From an archaeon (GTDB lineage: Archaea; Nanobdellota; Nanobdellia; SCGC-AAA011-G17; GW2011-AR17): a stretch of 21,548 nucleotides of DNA. A program made the translations under genes and the position numbers. Below the pieces are notes generated by a model. That model saw nothing but the letters and a program-made list of their open reading frames with translations, searched no databases and was not told the origin of the DNA. The stretch lies in NCBI GenBank assembly GCA_023245755.1, contig JAHFJQ010000002.1, forward strand, positions 1 through 21,548, read 5' to 3'. Shown here piece by piece: positions 4,964 to 13,538 of this stretch (its first letter is position 1; the number at the start of each line of letters is the position of its first letter).

Positions 4964-7573
4964 ATGATACAATTCAAAGAAAAGGCAGATAGCAAAAAAG
5001 ATGTAGAAGGACTTCTGCACCCCATTGTCAAGCAATGGTTCTTCTCCAGATTTGAAGAGTTTTCAAACCCCCAATTATATGGTGTAACTGAAGTTCATGC
5101 ACGTAATAATATTCTTGTGTCTGCAAGCACTGGAAGCGGAAAGACCCTCACTTCCTTTTTAGCTATTCTTAATGAGCTTGTTGATTGTGCAGAAAAAGGA
5201 ATTCTTCAAGATAAAATCTATGCCGTTTATATCTCTCCTTTGAAGGCACTTAATCGAGATGTCTCTTTGAATCTTTTAGAACCACTAGAAGAAATGGAAA
5301 AACAATCTGGCAAAAAACTGGGTATCCGGGTTGCTGTACGAACAGGTGATACCACTGCAACTGAAAAGCAAAAAATGCTCAAAACACCTCCTCATATTCT
5401 TATCACCACACCGGAGTCATTAGCACTGCTTCTTTCCTCCCTAAAATTCTCTGAACACCTTAAACACGTTGAATGGACTATCATTGATGAAATTCATAGT
5501 ATTGCAGATAGTAAGCGAGGTGTACATTTGTCTTTAAGTTTGGAACGTCTTCAAAGACTTTCGCAAGGTATGTGTAGAATTGGACTCTCTGCTACTGTCG
5601 CACCCCTTGAAGAAGTTGCAAAATTTCTTGTAGGAACAGAAAGAGATTGTAAAATTATTGATGCACAGTCTATGAAGAAATATGAACTTGAACTTCTCTC
5701 TCCAGTAGAAGATTTCGTAACAGAAAGCTATGCAACTATTGAAAAAAAGACCTATGAACTCTTAGACAAGCTTATTCATGAACATAAAACAACTCTTATT
5801 TTTACGAATACTCGCGCTGGAACAGAACGAGTTGTGCATCATCTCAAAGAAAGATTTCCTCATAAATATGAATCTTTAGATGAAGAAACAAAAGAAAAGA
5901 GTGACTTGATTGGAGCACATCATGGGTCTCTATCCAAAGAACATCGACTTATGGTGGAGAATAAACTGCGAGAAGGAAAGATGAAAGCCATTGTTTGTTC
6001 TACCTCACTTGAATTGGGAATAGATATAGGATATATCGACCTTGTCGTCTGTTTAGGGAGCCCAAAATCTGTTGCTCGTCTCCTCCAACGATTGGGGCGT
6101 TCAGGCCACCGCTTACATGATACTGTTAAAGGAAAAATTCTCGTACAGGATAGAGATGATCTTGTAGAATGTGCAGTGATGCTCAAGTTTGCAAAAGAAA
6201 AGAAAATGGATAGAATTCATATCCCTACAAATTGTCTTGATGTTCTTGCACAACAACTCTTTGGAATGGCTCTTGAAGAGGTCTGGGATGTGAAAGATAT
6301 GTACAAAGCGGTGAAAAGTGCCTATTGTTATCGAGACCTCACTAAGAAAGATTTTGAAGAAGTACTGGATTATCTTGCAGGAAATTTTATTTCCTTAGAA
6401 GAGAGATATATTTATGCTCGTATTTGGTGGAATAAAGAAGAAGGAAAGGTTGGAAAGAAAGGGCGTATGTCCAGAACCATTTATATGACCAACATAGGGA
6501 CCATTCCAGATCAGCAAGGAGTTATTGTCAAAGATCAAAGAGGAAATAAGATTGGAATGATTGATGAAGCTTTTCTTGAAAAACTTACCAAGGGAGATAT
6601 TTTTGTTCTTGGAGGAAATACGTACCAATTTAATTTTGCTAGAGGAATGGTTGTACAGGTTATTCCTATGCCTGGAAGAAAACCTACAGTTCCCTCTTGG
6701 TTTTCTGATAGACTTCCCCTCTCTTATGATCTTGCAAATGGTATTGGAAATTTTCGCTTATTCATGGAAGAACGGTTTAAAAGAAAGCAAACAAAAAAGG
6801 AGATCCTTACATTCATTCATGAATACCTTTTTGTGGATTCCACTGCAGCAGAAGCGCTCTATAACTATTGTAAAGATCAACATGATTACATAGGAATGCC
6901 TACATCTAAGAAACTATTGATTGAACACTATAGAGATGATCAAATGAAAAATTATGTCGTGTTCCACGCATTGTATGGAAGACGAGTAAATGATGTCCTT
7001 TCTCGTGCAGTTGCTTTTGCCATTTCTCGATCTCAGCATAAAGATGTAGAAATTGGAATTAATGATAATGGTTTTTATATTTCTTATGACCGACATGTTG
7101 ATGTTCCTAAAGCATTTTCTCTCGTTAAAAGTAAAGAATTACGTAAAGTTATAGAGTTAGCTGTTGATAAATCTGAAATTCTTAAACGAAGATTTAGACA
7201 TTGTGCAGGAAGAGCATTTATGATACTTCGAACCTATGGAGGAATAAAAAGAAGAGTAGGAAAACAACAAGTGAGTTCGATGATTCTTTTGAATGCAGTA
7301 CGACGTATTTCTGAAAATTTCTTTATATTACGAGAGACACGAAGAGAAGTACTTGAAGACCTTATGGATTATGACTCTGCACTAGAAGTGTTACAACACA
7401 TTGAAGAAAAAAGAATCAAACTTGAAGAGATACAAACTTTCATCCCTTCCCCTTTTGCTTTGAACTTGGTTATGCAAGGCTACTCAGACATCTTACGACT
7501 AGAAGATAGGCAACAGTTCTTGCAACGTATGCATCAGATGGTCAAGGCAAAGATTGCACTTAAAAATAAATAG
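4964..7573 (+). CDS. lhr: Lhr-type superfamily 2 helicase
   Basis: This is an ATP-dependent SF2 helicase of 869 residues. Motifs in order are: Walker A ASTGSGKT (54-61), Ia SPLKALNRD (91-99), Ib TTPESL (148-153), DEIH box (175-178), LSATV (208-212), TLIFTNTRAGTE (277-288), GAHHGSL (317-323), motif V STSLELGIDIG (346-356) and motif VI QRLGRSGHR (375-383). The form of motifs V and VI, and the roughly 450-residue region after the helicase core (winged-helix and Lhr-core domains), identify Lhr/Lhr2 rather than Hel308. Lhr proteins translocate on DNA and are linked to DNA repair. The length matches the archaeal Lhr core without the long bacterial C-terminal extension. The start is an ATG just after an inverted repeat. 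A COG1407-type phosphoesterase gene follows 20 nt after the stop, a recurrent archaeal pairing that suggests joint action on DNA ends. Confidence 0.92.
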   Translation: MIQFKEKADSKKDVEGLLHPIVKQWFFSRFEEFSNPQLYGVTEVHARNNILVSASTGSGKTLTSFLAILNELVDCAEKGILQDKIYAVYISPLKALNRDVSLNLLEPLEEMEKQSGKKLGIRVAVRTGDTTATEKQKMLKTPPHILITTPESLALLLSSLKFSEHLKHVEWTIIDEIHSIADSKRGVHLSLSLERLQRLSQGMCRIGLSATVAPLEEVAKFLVGTERDCKIIDAQSMKKYELELLSPVEDFVTESYATIEKKTYELLDKLIHEHKTTLIFTNTRAGTERVVHHLKERFPHKYESLDEETKEKSDLIGAHHGSLSKEHRLMVENKLREGKMKAIVCSTSLELGIDIGYIDLVVCLGSPKSVARLLQRLGRSGHRLHDTVKGKILVQDRDDLVECAVMLKFAKEKKMDRIHIPTNCLDVLAQQLFGMALEEVWDVKDMYKAVKSAYCYRDLTKKDFEEVLDYLAGNFISLEERYIYARIWWNKEEGKVGKKGRMSRTIYMTNIGTIPDQQGVIVKDQRGNKIGMIDEAFLEKLTKGDIFVLGGNTYQFNFARGMVVQVIPMPGRKPTVPSWFSDRLPLSYDLANGIGNFRLFMEERFKRKQTKKEILTFIHEYLFVDSTAAEALYNYCKDQHDYIGMPTSKKLLIEHYRDDQMKNYVVFHALYGRRVNDVLSRAVAFAISRSQHKDVEIGINDNGFYISYDRHVDVPKAFSLVKSKELRKVIELAVDKSEILKRRFRHCAGRAFMILRTYGGIKRRVGKQQVSSMILLNAVRRISENFFILRETRREVLEDLMDYDSALEVLQHIEEKRIKLEEIQTFIPSPFALNLVMQGYSDILRLEDRQQFLQRMHQMVKAKIALKNK
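7561..7572 (+). promoter_or_regulatory. TATA box for the phosphoesterase gene, built from the lhr 3' end
   Basis: TAAAAATAAATA covers the last Lys-Asn-Lys codons and most of the stop codon of lhr. It is centred about 27 nt before the ATG at 7594, so the phosphoesterase can have its own leaderless transcript in addition to read-through from lhr. Confidence 0.45.
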
Positions 7574-7593
7574 GAGCTTGGACTTACACCTTT

Positions 7594-8277
7594 ATGCTTA
7601 TCCACCCCAATATTGAAATCCGTGATCTTGGACTGTATTTAGTTAAAGAGAAGACTTTGATTATCAGTGATATCCATATTGGTTATGAAGAGTCACTTAA
7701 CAGGCAAGGAATTCTTGTTCCACGAGTTTATTTTAAAGAGTTTCTCCTGCGTCTTTCAAAGATGCTCAACCATGTAGATCGAGTTGTTCTTAATGGAGAT
7801 ATTAAGCATGAGTTTGCTGGAATGAGTTCTACAGAATGGCAAGGAAGTAAGGAGTTGTTTGAAGTCATTACAGGAAAAGAAATAGTAGTTATTAAAGGAA
7901 ACCATGACCCCATGCTGCCCTACGTGTTTACAAAAACAAAGATTGTTCCTTTTTTACGATTAGGAAATATTCTTATTGTTCATGGTGATGTTGTTTTGAA
8001 AGAAGAAAACCCTGATGTGATTATTATTGGGCATGAACACTGTGCCATTGGACTCAAAGAAGGAATGCGTATTGAACGCTTTAAATGTTTTCTCAAAGGG
8101 AAATATAATGCGAGTACTCTTATTGCTATGCCTTCTTGTAATTTAGCTACTGAAGGTACAGATATTGCACGTCATGAAAGACTTTCTCCTTACTTGCAAC
8201 AGAATCTGAATACTTTTGAGGTGTTTATTGTTTCTGATCAGGTCTATGCCTTTGGAAAAGTGAAAGAACTACAATAA
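7594..8277 (+). CDS. ICC-like calcineurin-type metallophosphoesterase (COG1407-like)
   Basis: The 227-residue protein has the complete calcineurin-like metal-binding set: SDIHIG (Asp26, His28), NGD (67-69), GNHD (102-105), HGD (130-132) and GHEH (146-149). These hold two metal ions and hydrolyse phosphodiesters. The arrangement and length match the archaeal 'ICC-like phosphoesterase' group that is commonly encoded beside Lhr helicases. A nuclease or DNA-end processing role with Lhr is inferred from this pairing and has not been shown. No membrane segment is present. Two Cys residues near 150 and 185 are not arranged as a known metal site. The last 9 nt overlap the convergent trpS gene. Confidence 0.88.
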   Translation: MLIHPNIEIRDLGLYLVKEKTLIISDIHIGYEESLNRQGILVPRVYFKEFLLRLSKMLNHVDRVVLNGDIKHEFAGMSSTEWQGSKELFEVITGKEIVVIKGNHDPMLPYVFTKTKIVPFLRLGNILIVHGDVVLKEENPDVIIIGHEHCAIGLKEGMRIERFKCFLKGKYNASTLIAMPSCNLATEGTDIARHERLSPYLQQNLNTFEVFIVSDQVYAFGKVKELQ

Positions 8278-9381
8278 AAATTTCTCAATTTGACTCTTTG
8301 CTTTTTCTCTTCTCTTTTGATGCTCTGCTAGAATTTTATTTATTTTTTCAATAAGGATTGCTTTAATTTCTCCAGAAAGCATTTTCCCAGATTTATATTC
8401 TTGATAGATTTGCTTTAGGCGTTCATCATCTTCTTCAAAAAACATAAGCCATTGGTAGGAAACGTCAATATCTGGATTTCCACCTTTCTTCCTGTGTTCT
8501 TCTATTGTTGCTTGTCCCCCAGAGAAGGCATATTTATTGATTTTATTTTTTACTGTTTTAGGGTCATCTGTCGTATAAATTGCCGTATGTTCAGCTGAGG
8601 AAGACATTTTTCCATCTGTACTCATTCCTGCTAAACCCGGTAAAAACCTACATTGAATGGAAGCTGGCTTGTAATGGCCAAGTTTAGGAAGTACATCTCG
8701 TGTTACTCTAAAGTGTGGATCTTGATCAATAGCATGGGGAATGAGGCAAGGTATTTTTTTATTCTTCATTATAGAAGGAAGAAAGGCTGGAACTGCTTGC
8801 ATTGCCGTGTAAAATATTGCACCGAGATTTTGATCATCTTTGAAACCAAAAGCACCTTTTGTTGTAGAAAATGTAATGTGTTTTGCAACCTTTACCCCTT
8901 CTTTGTACATTAAACCTGCATCACGAGTATCAATAAGGAATTTTGTTTTCTTGGGATCAAAACCCATTGCTATAACATCAAGCATATTGTCTTGTAAATA
9001 GGCTTGAGAGTCTTCCCAGCTGAGATCTTTCTTAAAAAGATATTTCTCTTCATCTGGAAATTGGAAGTATAATTCTACATCAAATGTATCTTGCAACCAC
9101 TTGGTGAACATCCATGGGACCATGTGTCCAATGTGAACTTTTCCGCTTGGCGCTCTCCCAGTATAGAGATAAAATTTATTGCCTTTTTCATATTCATCTA
9201 GAACAAAGTTCATATCCCGATGCGCAAAGAATATTTTTCTTCTGAGAAAGTGATGGAGTTCACCAGTATGTTTTTCAATACGCTTGAGAACCTTTTCGTC
9301 AATTTTCGACACACCAAACTCTTGAATGAGTTTATCATAATCAATATTTCCTTTTACTTCCCAAGGAGTTACTGTGGTCAT
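8269..9381 (-). CDS. trpS: Tryptophanyl-tRNA synthetase, archaeal/eukaryotic type
   Basis: This class I synthetase charges tRNA-Trp. It has 370 residues, close to other archaeal TrpRS. It starts with the archaeal signature TPWEVKGNIDYDKL (5-18). The ATP-binding HIGH motif is in GRAPSGKVHIGHM (75-87) and the KMSKS loop appears as GKMSSSAEH (257-265); the variant KMSSS is usual for this archaeal/eukaryotic branch. IPHAIDQDPHFRVTRD (214-229) is another strong family signature. The ATG at 9381 follows a TATA-like box at the leaderless distance. The gene lies downstream of the GGDEF gene (39 nt gap) and ends inside the convergent phosphoesterase gene, with 9 nt overlap. Confidence 0.95.
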   Translation of the reverse strand: MTTVTPWEVKGNIDYDKLIQEFGVSKIDEKVLKRIEKHTGELHHFLRRKIFFAHRDMNFVLDEYEKGNKFYLYTGRAPSGKVHIGHMVPWMFTKWLQDTFDVELYFQFPDEEKYLFKKDLSWEDSQAYLQDNMLDVIAMGFDPKKTKFLIDTRDAGLMYKEGVKVAKHITFSTTKGAFGFKDDQNLGAIFYTAMQAVPAFLPSIMKNKKIPCLIPHAIDQDPHFRVTRDVLPKLGHYKPASIQCRFLPGLAGMSTDGKMSSSAEHTAIYTTDDPKTVKNKINKYAFSGGQATIEEHRKKGGNPDIDVSYQWLMFFEEDDERLKQIYQEYKSGKMLSGEIKAILIEKINKILAEHQKRREKAKSQIEKFLL

Positions 9382-9405
9382 GTCTTGGAAGAAAGAAAAG
9401 AAGTT

Positions 9406-9414
9406 CTTAAAGAT
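9406..9414 (-). promoter_or_regulatory. TATA-like box for trpS
   Basis: On the minus strand the sequence is ATCTTTAAG, about 28 nt before the trpS ATG and between it and the GGDEF stop codon (9421-9423). trpS can therefore be transcribed independently of the GGDEF gene. Confidence 0.5.
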
Positions 9415-9420
9415 TTTGGT

Positions 9421-11007
9421 CTAGGCTTTCTTAGCTTCAGTGTACTTAAAACTTCCAAAATGAATTCTATTTCTTCCTGCCTCTTTTGCAGCATATAGTC
9501 TCTGGTCTGCAAGTTCAATAAGCTTTGAAGCTATTGCATCTATGGATTGTTCTCCCAATACAGATTGAGGAATTTCTACACAAGCGAGTCCCCCACTTAT
9601 AGTTATTGTTCTCTCTTTGCTTTTGATATCCTTCTGTAAGACTTTGAGAGATCCTGCAGTCTTTTGAAGAGAAAGGATAAGTTCAGGACATTCCTGTGCT
9701 ATATTTGCACGAATGATTTCCGAACGATCTTGTGCTTGTGAAAAGGAAAGTACTTGAGAGAAAATTACTGCAAGTTCTTCACCACCAATACGACAAATAA
9801 TATCGCCAGGAGCAATACTTTGTCTTGCAACTTTTCCTGCTACTTTTAAAACTTCATCTCCCACAGGGTGGCCATAAGTGTCATTCACGAGTTTAAACTT
9901 GTCTAAGTCCAAATAAAGCAATGCGACTACTCCCCCTAGCCTTGAAATAAAGTCTATTTTTTCTGAAAGAGCAGTAGCAAAATACTCTTTGTTTCCTACG
10001 CCCATTAATGGATCATAATGCAGACGAGCTTTCATTTCATCTACTGTTGCTGCAAGTGTATCTTCCTTGCTATACTTTCTCCTATCTCTTTTTCTCGTAA
10101 AAATCCTTTTAAAACGAAGATAAAACTTTGCGGAATTATCCTCTAGAGTGGTTATTTTTCCTTCTAGTAACGCCAAATATCTCTCTGCTTGAGGAGGTGT
10201 GAGCTGCCCCAGGTCATAGCGGATCATTTTTGCTGTAACAACTTTTTCTGTTGTACGCCTTGCTAATGCTTTGAGAATGAGGGATTTTTGGTCCATAAGT
10301 GCTGTATATGGATTAATTACCCTTCCATGTTCCTTTAACAATAATTCACGAAGAGCTCGTATTCCTTTTCTAAGCTGAGTATTTCCTTGTTCAATATGTT
10401 CCACGAGTTTTTCTGAACCTTCTTTTTTTTCAATAATAATGGTCCCATCAAATCTATATACCTGCTGAAGAATATTTATTTCCTGTTCTACTATTTCCCT
10501 TTCTTCTTGAACTATTTCCCTTAGCTCTACAATGAGTTTTCTGACAAAGGCATTTATTTTTTCTTCTTTAGACTCTATTTCTCTCTCTTTATCTAAATCA
10601 TCTAGTAAGAGCACCAATGCACGTTTTACTTGACCTTCTGGAAGAAGATCTGCATTCCTTCTTATTTCTAATACATCATTTTCTAACATTTTTATTGCTG
10701 TATCCCAATCTTGCGTTTCCTGTGAAACAATGCGATTTATATTTACACTATCCGTATCAGCCTCTGAAACATATCTTAAAGAAATAGTGAGATGTCTTTC
10801 TACATCTGCAACTAAAGAACGTATTTCTGGAACAAAAGATTCTCTTGGATAGGTAAGAAATGCTTCCATTTTGTCCACAAGAAGAAGCCCAAGCCTTTCA
10901 TGCCTTAGAAAAAGTTTCCAACGATATTCAAAATCTCTAATAAGAAGATACTCCTTATCTTGAAGACTGATTGTTCTTTTAATGAAGTCAATAAACTCCT
11001 GCGCCAT
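9421..11007 (-). CDS. GGDEF-domain protein (putative diguanylate cyclase) with long helical N-terminus
   Basis: The 528-residue protein ends in a GGDEF domain (about 330-520). Visible parts are DPLMGVGNKEYF (332-343), LDLDKFKLVNDTYGH (366-380) with the metal-binding Asp, VGDEVL, the active-site sequence RIGGEELAVIF (406-416), TISGGLA, and the terminal DQRLYAAKEAGRNRI. The signature is GGEEL instead of GG(D/E)EF. The inhibitory I-site Arg (RxxD) is replaced: the place reads APGD (399-402). Such domains make cyclic di-GMP from two GTP in bacteria and are rare in archaea. Residues 1-330 look wholly alpha-helical and charged, with no membrane segment or recognised sensor domain. A longer-than-usual stretch (about 418-466) separates the signature from the last strand. 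The gene is divergent from valS and upstream of trpS. It may be an active cyclase, a degenerate GTP-binding regulator, or an acquired bacterial gene. Confidence 0.85.
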   Translation of the reverse strand: MAQEFIDFIKRTISLQDKEYLLIRDFEYRWKLFLRHERLGLLLVDKMEAFLTYPRESFVPEIRSLVADVERHLTISLRYVSEADTDSVNINRIVSQETQDWDTAIKMLENDVLEIRRNADLLPEGQVKRALVLLLDDLDKEREIESKEEKINAFVRKLIVELREIVQEEREIVEQEINILQQVYRFDGTIIIEKKEGSEKLVEHIEQGNTQLRKGIRALRELLLKEHGRVINPYTALMDQKSLILKALARRTTEKVVTAKMIRYDLGQLTPPQAERYLALLEGKITTLEDNSAKFYLRFKRIFTRKRDRRKYSKEDTLAATVDEMKARLHYDPLMGVGNKEYFATALSEKIDFISRLGGVVALLYLDLDKFKLVNDTYGHPVGDEVLKVAGKVARQSIAPGDIICRIGGEELAVIFSQVLSFSQAQDRSEIIRANIAQECPELILSLQKTAGSLKVLQKDIKSKERTITISGGLACVEIPQSVLGEQSIDAIASKLIELADQRLYAAKEAGRNRIHFGSFKYTEAKKA

Positions 11008-11031
11008 TTCCTCATTCTTAGTCTAAAGGAG

Positions 11032-11040
11032 TTATTAAGC
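11032..11040 (-). promoter_or_regulatory. Possible TATA box for the GGDEF gene
   Basis: On the minus strand GCTTAATAA is centred about 29 nt before the ATG at 11007. CCTTTAGAC lies closer (about 19 nt) and is a less well placed alternative. No Shine-Dalgarno sequence is seen. Confidence 0.4.
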
Positions 11041-11072
11041 TTACGTTTTCTGTTAATGGGGATATAAAAAAG

Positions 11073-11081
11073 CTTTTAAAT
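11073..11081 (+). promoter_or_regulatory. TATA box for valS
   Basis: CTTTTAAAT is centred 26 nt before the ATG at 11103. A second AT-rich box, GATATAAAAAA (11061-11071), lies about 37 nt upstream and could act instead. The 95-nt gap to the divergent GGDEF gene holds both promoters and nothing else that I can identify. Confidence 0.55.
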
Positions 11082-11102
11082 CGCCGGAAATTACGCAGAT
11101 CC

Positions 11103-13496
11103 ATGGCAGAAATAATAGGAGACTATAGTGCTTCTGAAGTGGAAAAGAAATGGAGATCCTACTGGGAAAAGAAAGGAACGTACAAGTTCCATCCTGGGCA
11201 GAAAGGAAAGATCTATGCAATAGATACTCCTCCGCCAACTGTTTCTGGAAAGATGCATATAGGCCATGCTTTTTCTTATAGCCAACAAGATTTTGTTGCA
11301 CGATATCACCGAATGAAAGGAGAAAATGTGTTCTATCCTTTTGGAACAGATGATAATGGGCTACCTACTGAGAAACTTGTTGAAAAATTAAAAAATGTTA
11401 AATCCACGAAAATGAGTAGACCCGAGTTTGTTGCACTTTGTGAGAAAACAATTACAGAAATTAAACCAGATTTTATTAATGACTGGAAAATTATTGGTAT
11501 GAGTTGTGATTTCTCCGAAGCCTACTCTACCATTGATCATCATTGTATCAAAACATCACAAAAATCGTTTATTGATCTCTATAAGAAGAGTTTAGTCTAT
11601 CAACATACTGCTCCAAGCATGTGGTGTGTGCAATGTCAAACGGCAATTGCACAGGCAGAACTTGAAGATAAAGAGTTTGACTCTAGTTTTAATGAAGTTG
11701 CATTTTCTTTAGAAAATGGAGAAAAAGTAGTTATAGCAACGACACGACCAGAACTGCTTGCTGCATGTGTATGCATACATATCCACCCAGAGGATAAAAG
11801 ATACTCCCAACTTATTGGGAAACATGCAATTGTACCTTTATTTCACCAAAAAGTCCCGATTTTTGCGGACCCTTCTGCGAATCCAGAAAAGGGTACAGGG
11901 ATTCTTATGATTTGTAGTTATGGAGATAAATATGATGTTGAAGCAGTGAACAAAAGAAAACTTGCCCCTAGAATTGTTTTTACTTCTGATGGGAAACTGA
12001 ATGCTCTTGCAGGAAAGTATGAAGGCCTAGCTATTAAAGATGCACGAAAAGAAATTCTTGGAGACCTTGAGAAAGAAAAACTCCTCCTTTCAAAAAAAAA
12101 TATCAAACATGCGGTGAATGTACATGAACGTTGTGGAACCGAGATTGAATTCCTTAGTTCAACACAATGGTTTATTAAAGTTCTTGAGAATAAACAAACG
12201 TTTATTGATGCGGGCAAAAAAATTACTTGGTATCCTGCATTTATGCGTACACGGTATGAACATTGGGTAGAAGGGCTAGGTTGGGACTGGTGTATTTCCC
12301 GACAAAGACATTTTGGTGTTCCTTTTCCTGTATGGACTTGTACAAAATGTAAAAAACTTGTTCTTGCTGAAGAAAAAGATCTCCCTGTTGATCCACTTAC
12401 TGATATGCCCAAGAAAAAATGTTCTTGTGGCTCTTCTACTTTTGAAGGTGAAAAAGATGTTATGGATACTTGGGCAACATCAAGCGTTACACCAGAGATT
12501 ATTTTAAACTGGGTTGAAGATAAAGGACATGACACATCTATGAAGATGGCTCCATGTAGCCTTCGACCACAGGCGCATGACATTATCCGAACATGGGCAT
12601 TCTATACCATTGTGAAAAGTATCTACCATACAAACGATATTCCTTGGAAAGAGATTGTCATTTCTGGACATGTGCTTGACCCGAAAGGAGAAGCAATGCA
12701 CAAATCTAAAGGGAACACTGTTGAGCCTGCAGTTGTTCTTGCAAAATATCCTGCTGATGCACTTCGCTTCTGGGCTGCTGGTTCTAAGTTAGGAGATGAT
12801 TTACGGTACTTAGAAAAAGACCTGCTTACAGGACAGAAAACCGTCACCAAATTATGGAATGCTGCAAAGTTTACTTTCCCGCACTTGGAAGATTACAAAG
12901 CAAAACCTAAACAACTAGAATCCTTTGATCGGTGGATTCTTTCTAAATTACAAAGACTGATTCAAGACTGTACGAATAACTTTGAGATCTATGAATATTC
13001 ACGAGTCAAGGGAGATACGGAAAAATTCTTTTGGATTACGTTCTGCGACCTTTATTTAGAAGTTGTCAAAGACAGACTCTACAAACCAGAAGAAAGAGGT
13101 AAAGAAGCAAGACAGTCCGGACAGTATGCTCTTTCTGAAACATTTCTGACAGTATTAAAACTCTTCGCACCTATTATGCCTTATGTAACGGAAGAAATTT
13201 ATCATGCACACTATGCTTCTTTAGAAAAGAAAGAATCTATTCACCTTAGCTCTTGGCCTGTATCTTCTGCTTCTTTAGTTGATGAACATGTAGAAAAAAT
13301 TGGAGATCAGCTTGTGGAGATTATCTCTGAAGTACGAAAAGCAAAATCTGTGAAAAGTTTGTCCTTAAAAGAACCAGTAAAAATTCTTACCCTTCCTCTT
13401 TTGGAGAAAGATGTCGCAGAATTCCTTGAAGACCTTAAAGCGGTCACTAAAGCAGAGAAAATTACTTTTGGTAAAACACTAGAAATACAGCTCTAG
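11103..13496 (+). CDS. valS: Valyl-tRNA synthetase, archaeal type
   Basis: This class I synthetase charges tRNA-Val. It has 797 residues, shorter than typical archaeal ValRS. The catalytic core shows PPPTVSGKMHIGHAF (43-57, HIGH at 52-55) and GTDDNGLPTEK (80-90). The CP1 editing domain starts at ATTRPE (211-216). Archaeal ValRS hallmarks are DTWATSSVTPEI and SLRPQAHDIIRTWAF. Likely zinc sites are WCVQC (173-177) and a CTKC...CSCG ribbon. The usual KMSKS loop reads AMHKSKGN (531-538), so the first Lys and first Ser are replaced. The C-terminal anticodon-binding domain is present (WILSKLQRL onward), and the protein ends soon after without the coiled coil of bacterial forms. The ATG has a TATA box 26 nt upstream. 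The release factor gene follows after 42 nt. Confidence 0.92.
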   Translation: MAEIIGDYSASEVEKKWRSYWEKKGTYKFHPGQKGKIYAIDTPPPTVSGKMHIGHAFSYSQQDFVARYHRMKGENVFYPFGTDDNGLPTEKLVEKLKNVKSTKMSRPEFVALCEKTITEIKPDFINDWKIIGMSCDFSEAYSTIDHHCIKTSQKSFIDLYKKSLVYQHTAPSMWCVQCQTAIAQAELEDKEFDSSFNEVAFSLENGEKVVIATTRPELLAACVCIHIHPEDKRYSQLIGKHAIVPLFHQKVPIFADPSANPEKGTGILMICSYGDKYDVEAVNKRKLAPRIVFTSDGKLNALAGKYEGLAIKDARKEILGDLEKEKLLLSKKNIKHAVNVHERCGTEIEFLSSTQWFIKVLENKQTFIDAGKKITWYPAFMRTRYEHWVEGLGWDWCISRQRHFGVPFPVWTCTKCKKLVLAEEKDLPVDPLTDMPKKKCSCGSSTFEGEKDVMDTWATSSVTPEIILNWVEDKGHDTSMKMAPCSLRPQAHDIIRTWAFYTIVKSIYHTNDIPWKEIVISGHVLDPKGEAMHKSKGNTVEPAVVLAKYPADALRFWAAGSKLGDDLRYLEKDLLTGQKTVTKLWNAAKFTFPHLEDYKAKPKQLESFDRWILSKLQRLIQDCTNNFEIYEYSRVKGDTEKFFWITFCDLYLEVVKDRLYKPEERGKEARQSGQYALSETFLTVLKLFAPIMPYVTEEIYHAHYASLEKKESIHLSSWPVSSASLVDEHVEKIGDQLVEIISEVRKAKSVKSLSLKEPVKILTLPLLEKDVAEFLEDLKAVTKAEKITFGKTLEIQL

Positions 13497-13502
13497 CAAA
13501 CA

Positions 13503-13524
13503 CTTAAATAGAATCATTTATTTA
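13503..13524 (+). promoter_or_regulatory. AT-rich promoter region for the release factor gene
   Basis: Two overlapping candidates lie in the 42-nt gap after valS: CTTAAATA (13503-13510, centre about 32 nt from the ATG) and CATTTATTTA (13515-13524, about 19 nt). Neither is at the 26-nt spacing seen elsewhere, so the exact box is uncertain and the gene may also be read from valS. Confidence 0.4.
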
Positions 13525-13538
13525 GAAAATCATACTCT

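Noticed and set aside
11918..12583. 221-codon minus-strand open frame within valS
   Set aside because: It is Ser/Cys/Phe-rich antisense sequence over highly conserved valS codons, with no promoter and no recognisable motif.
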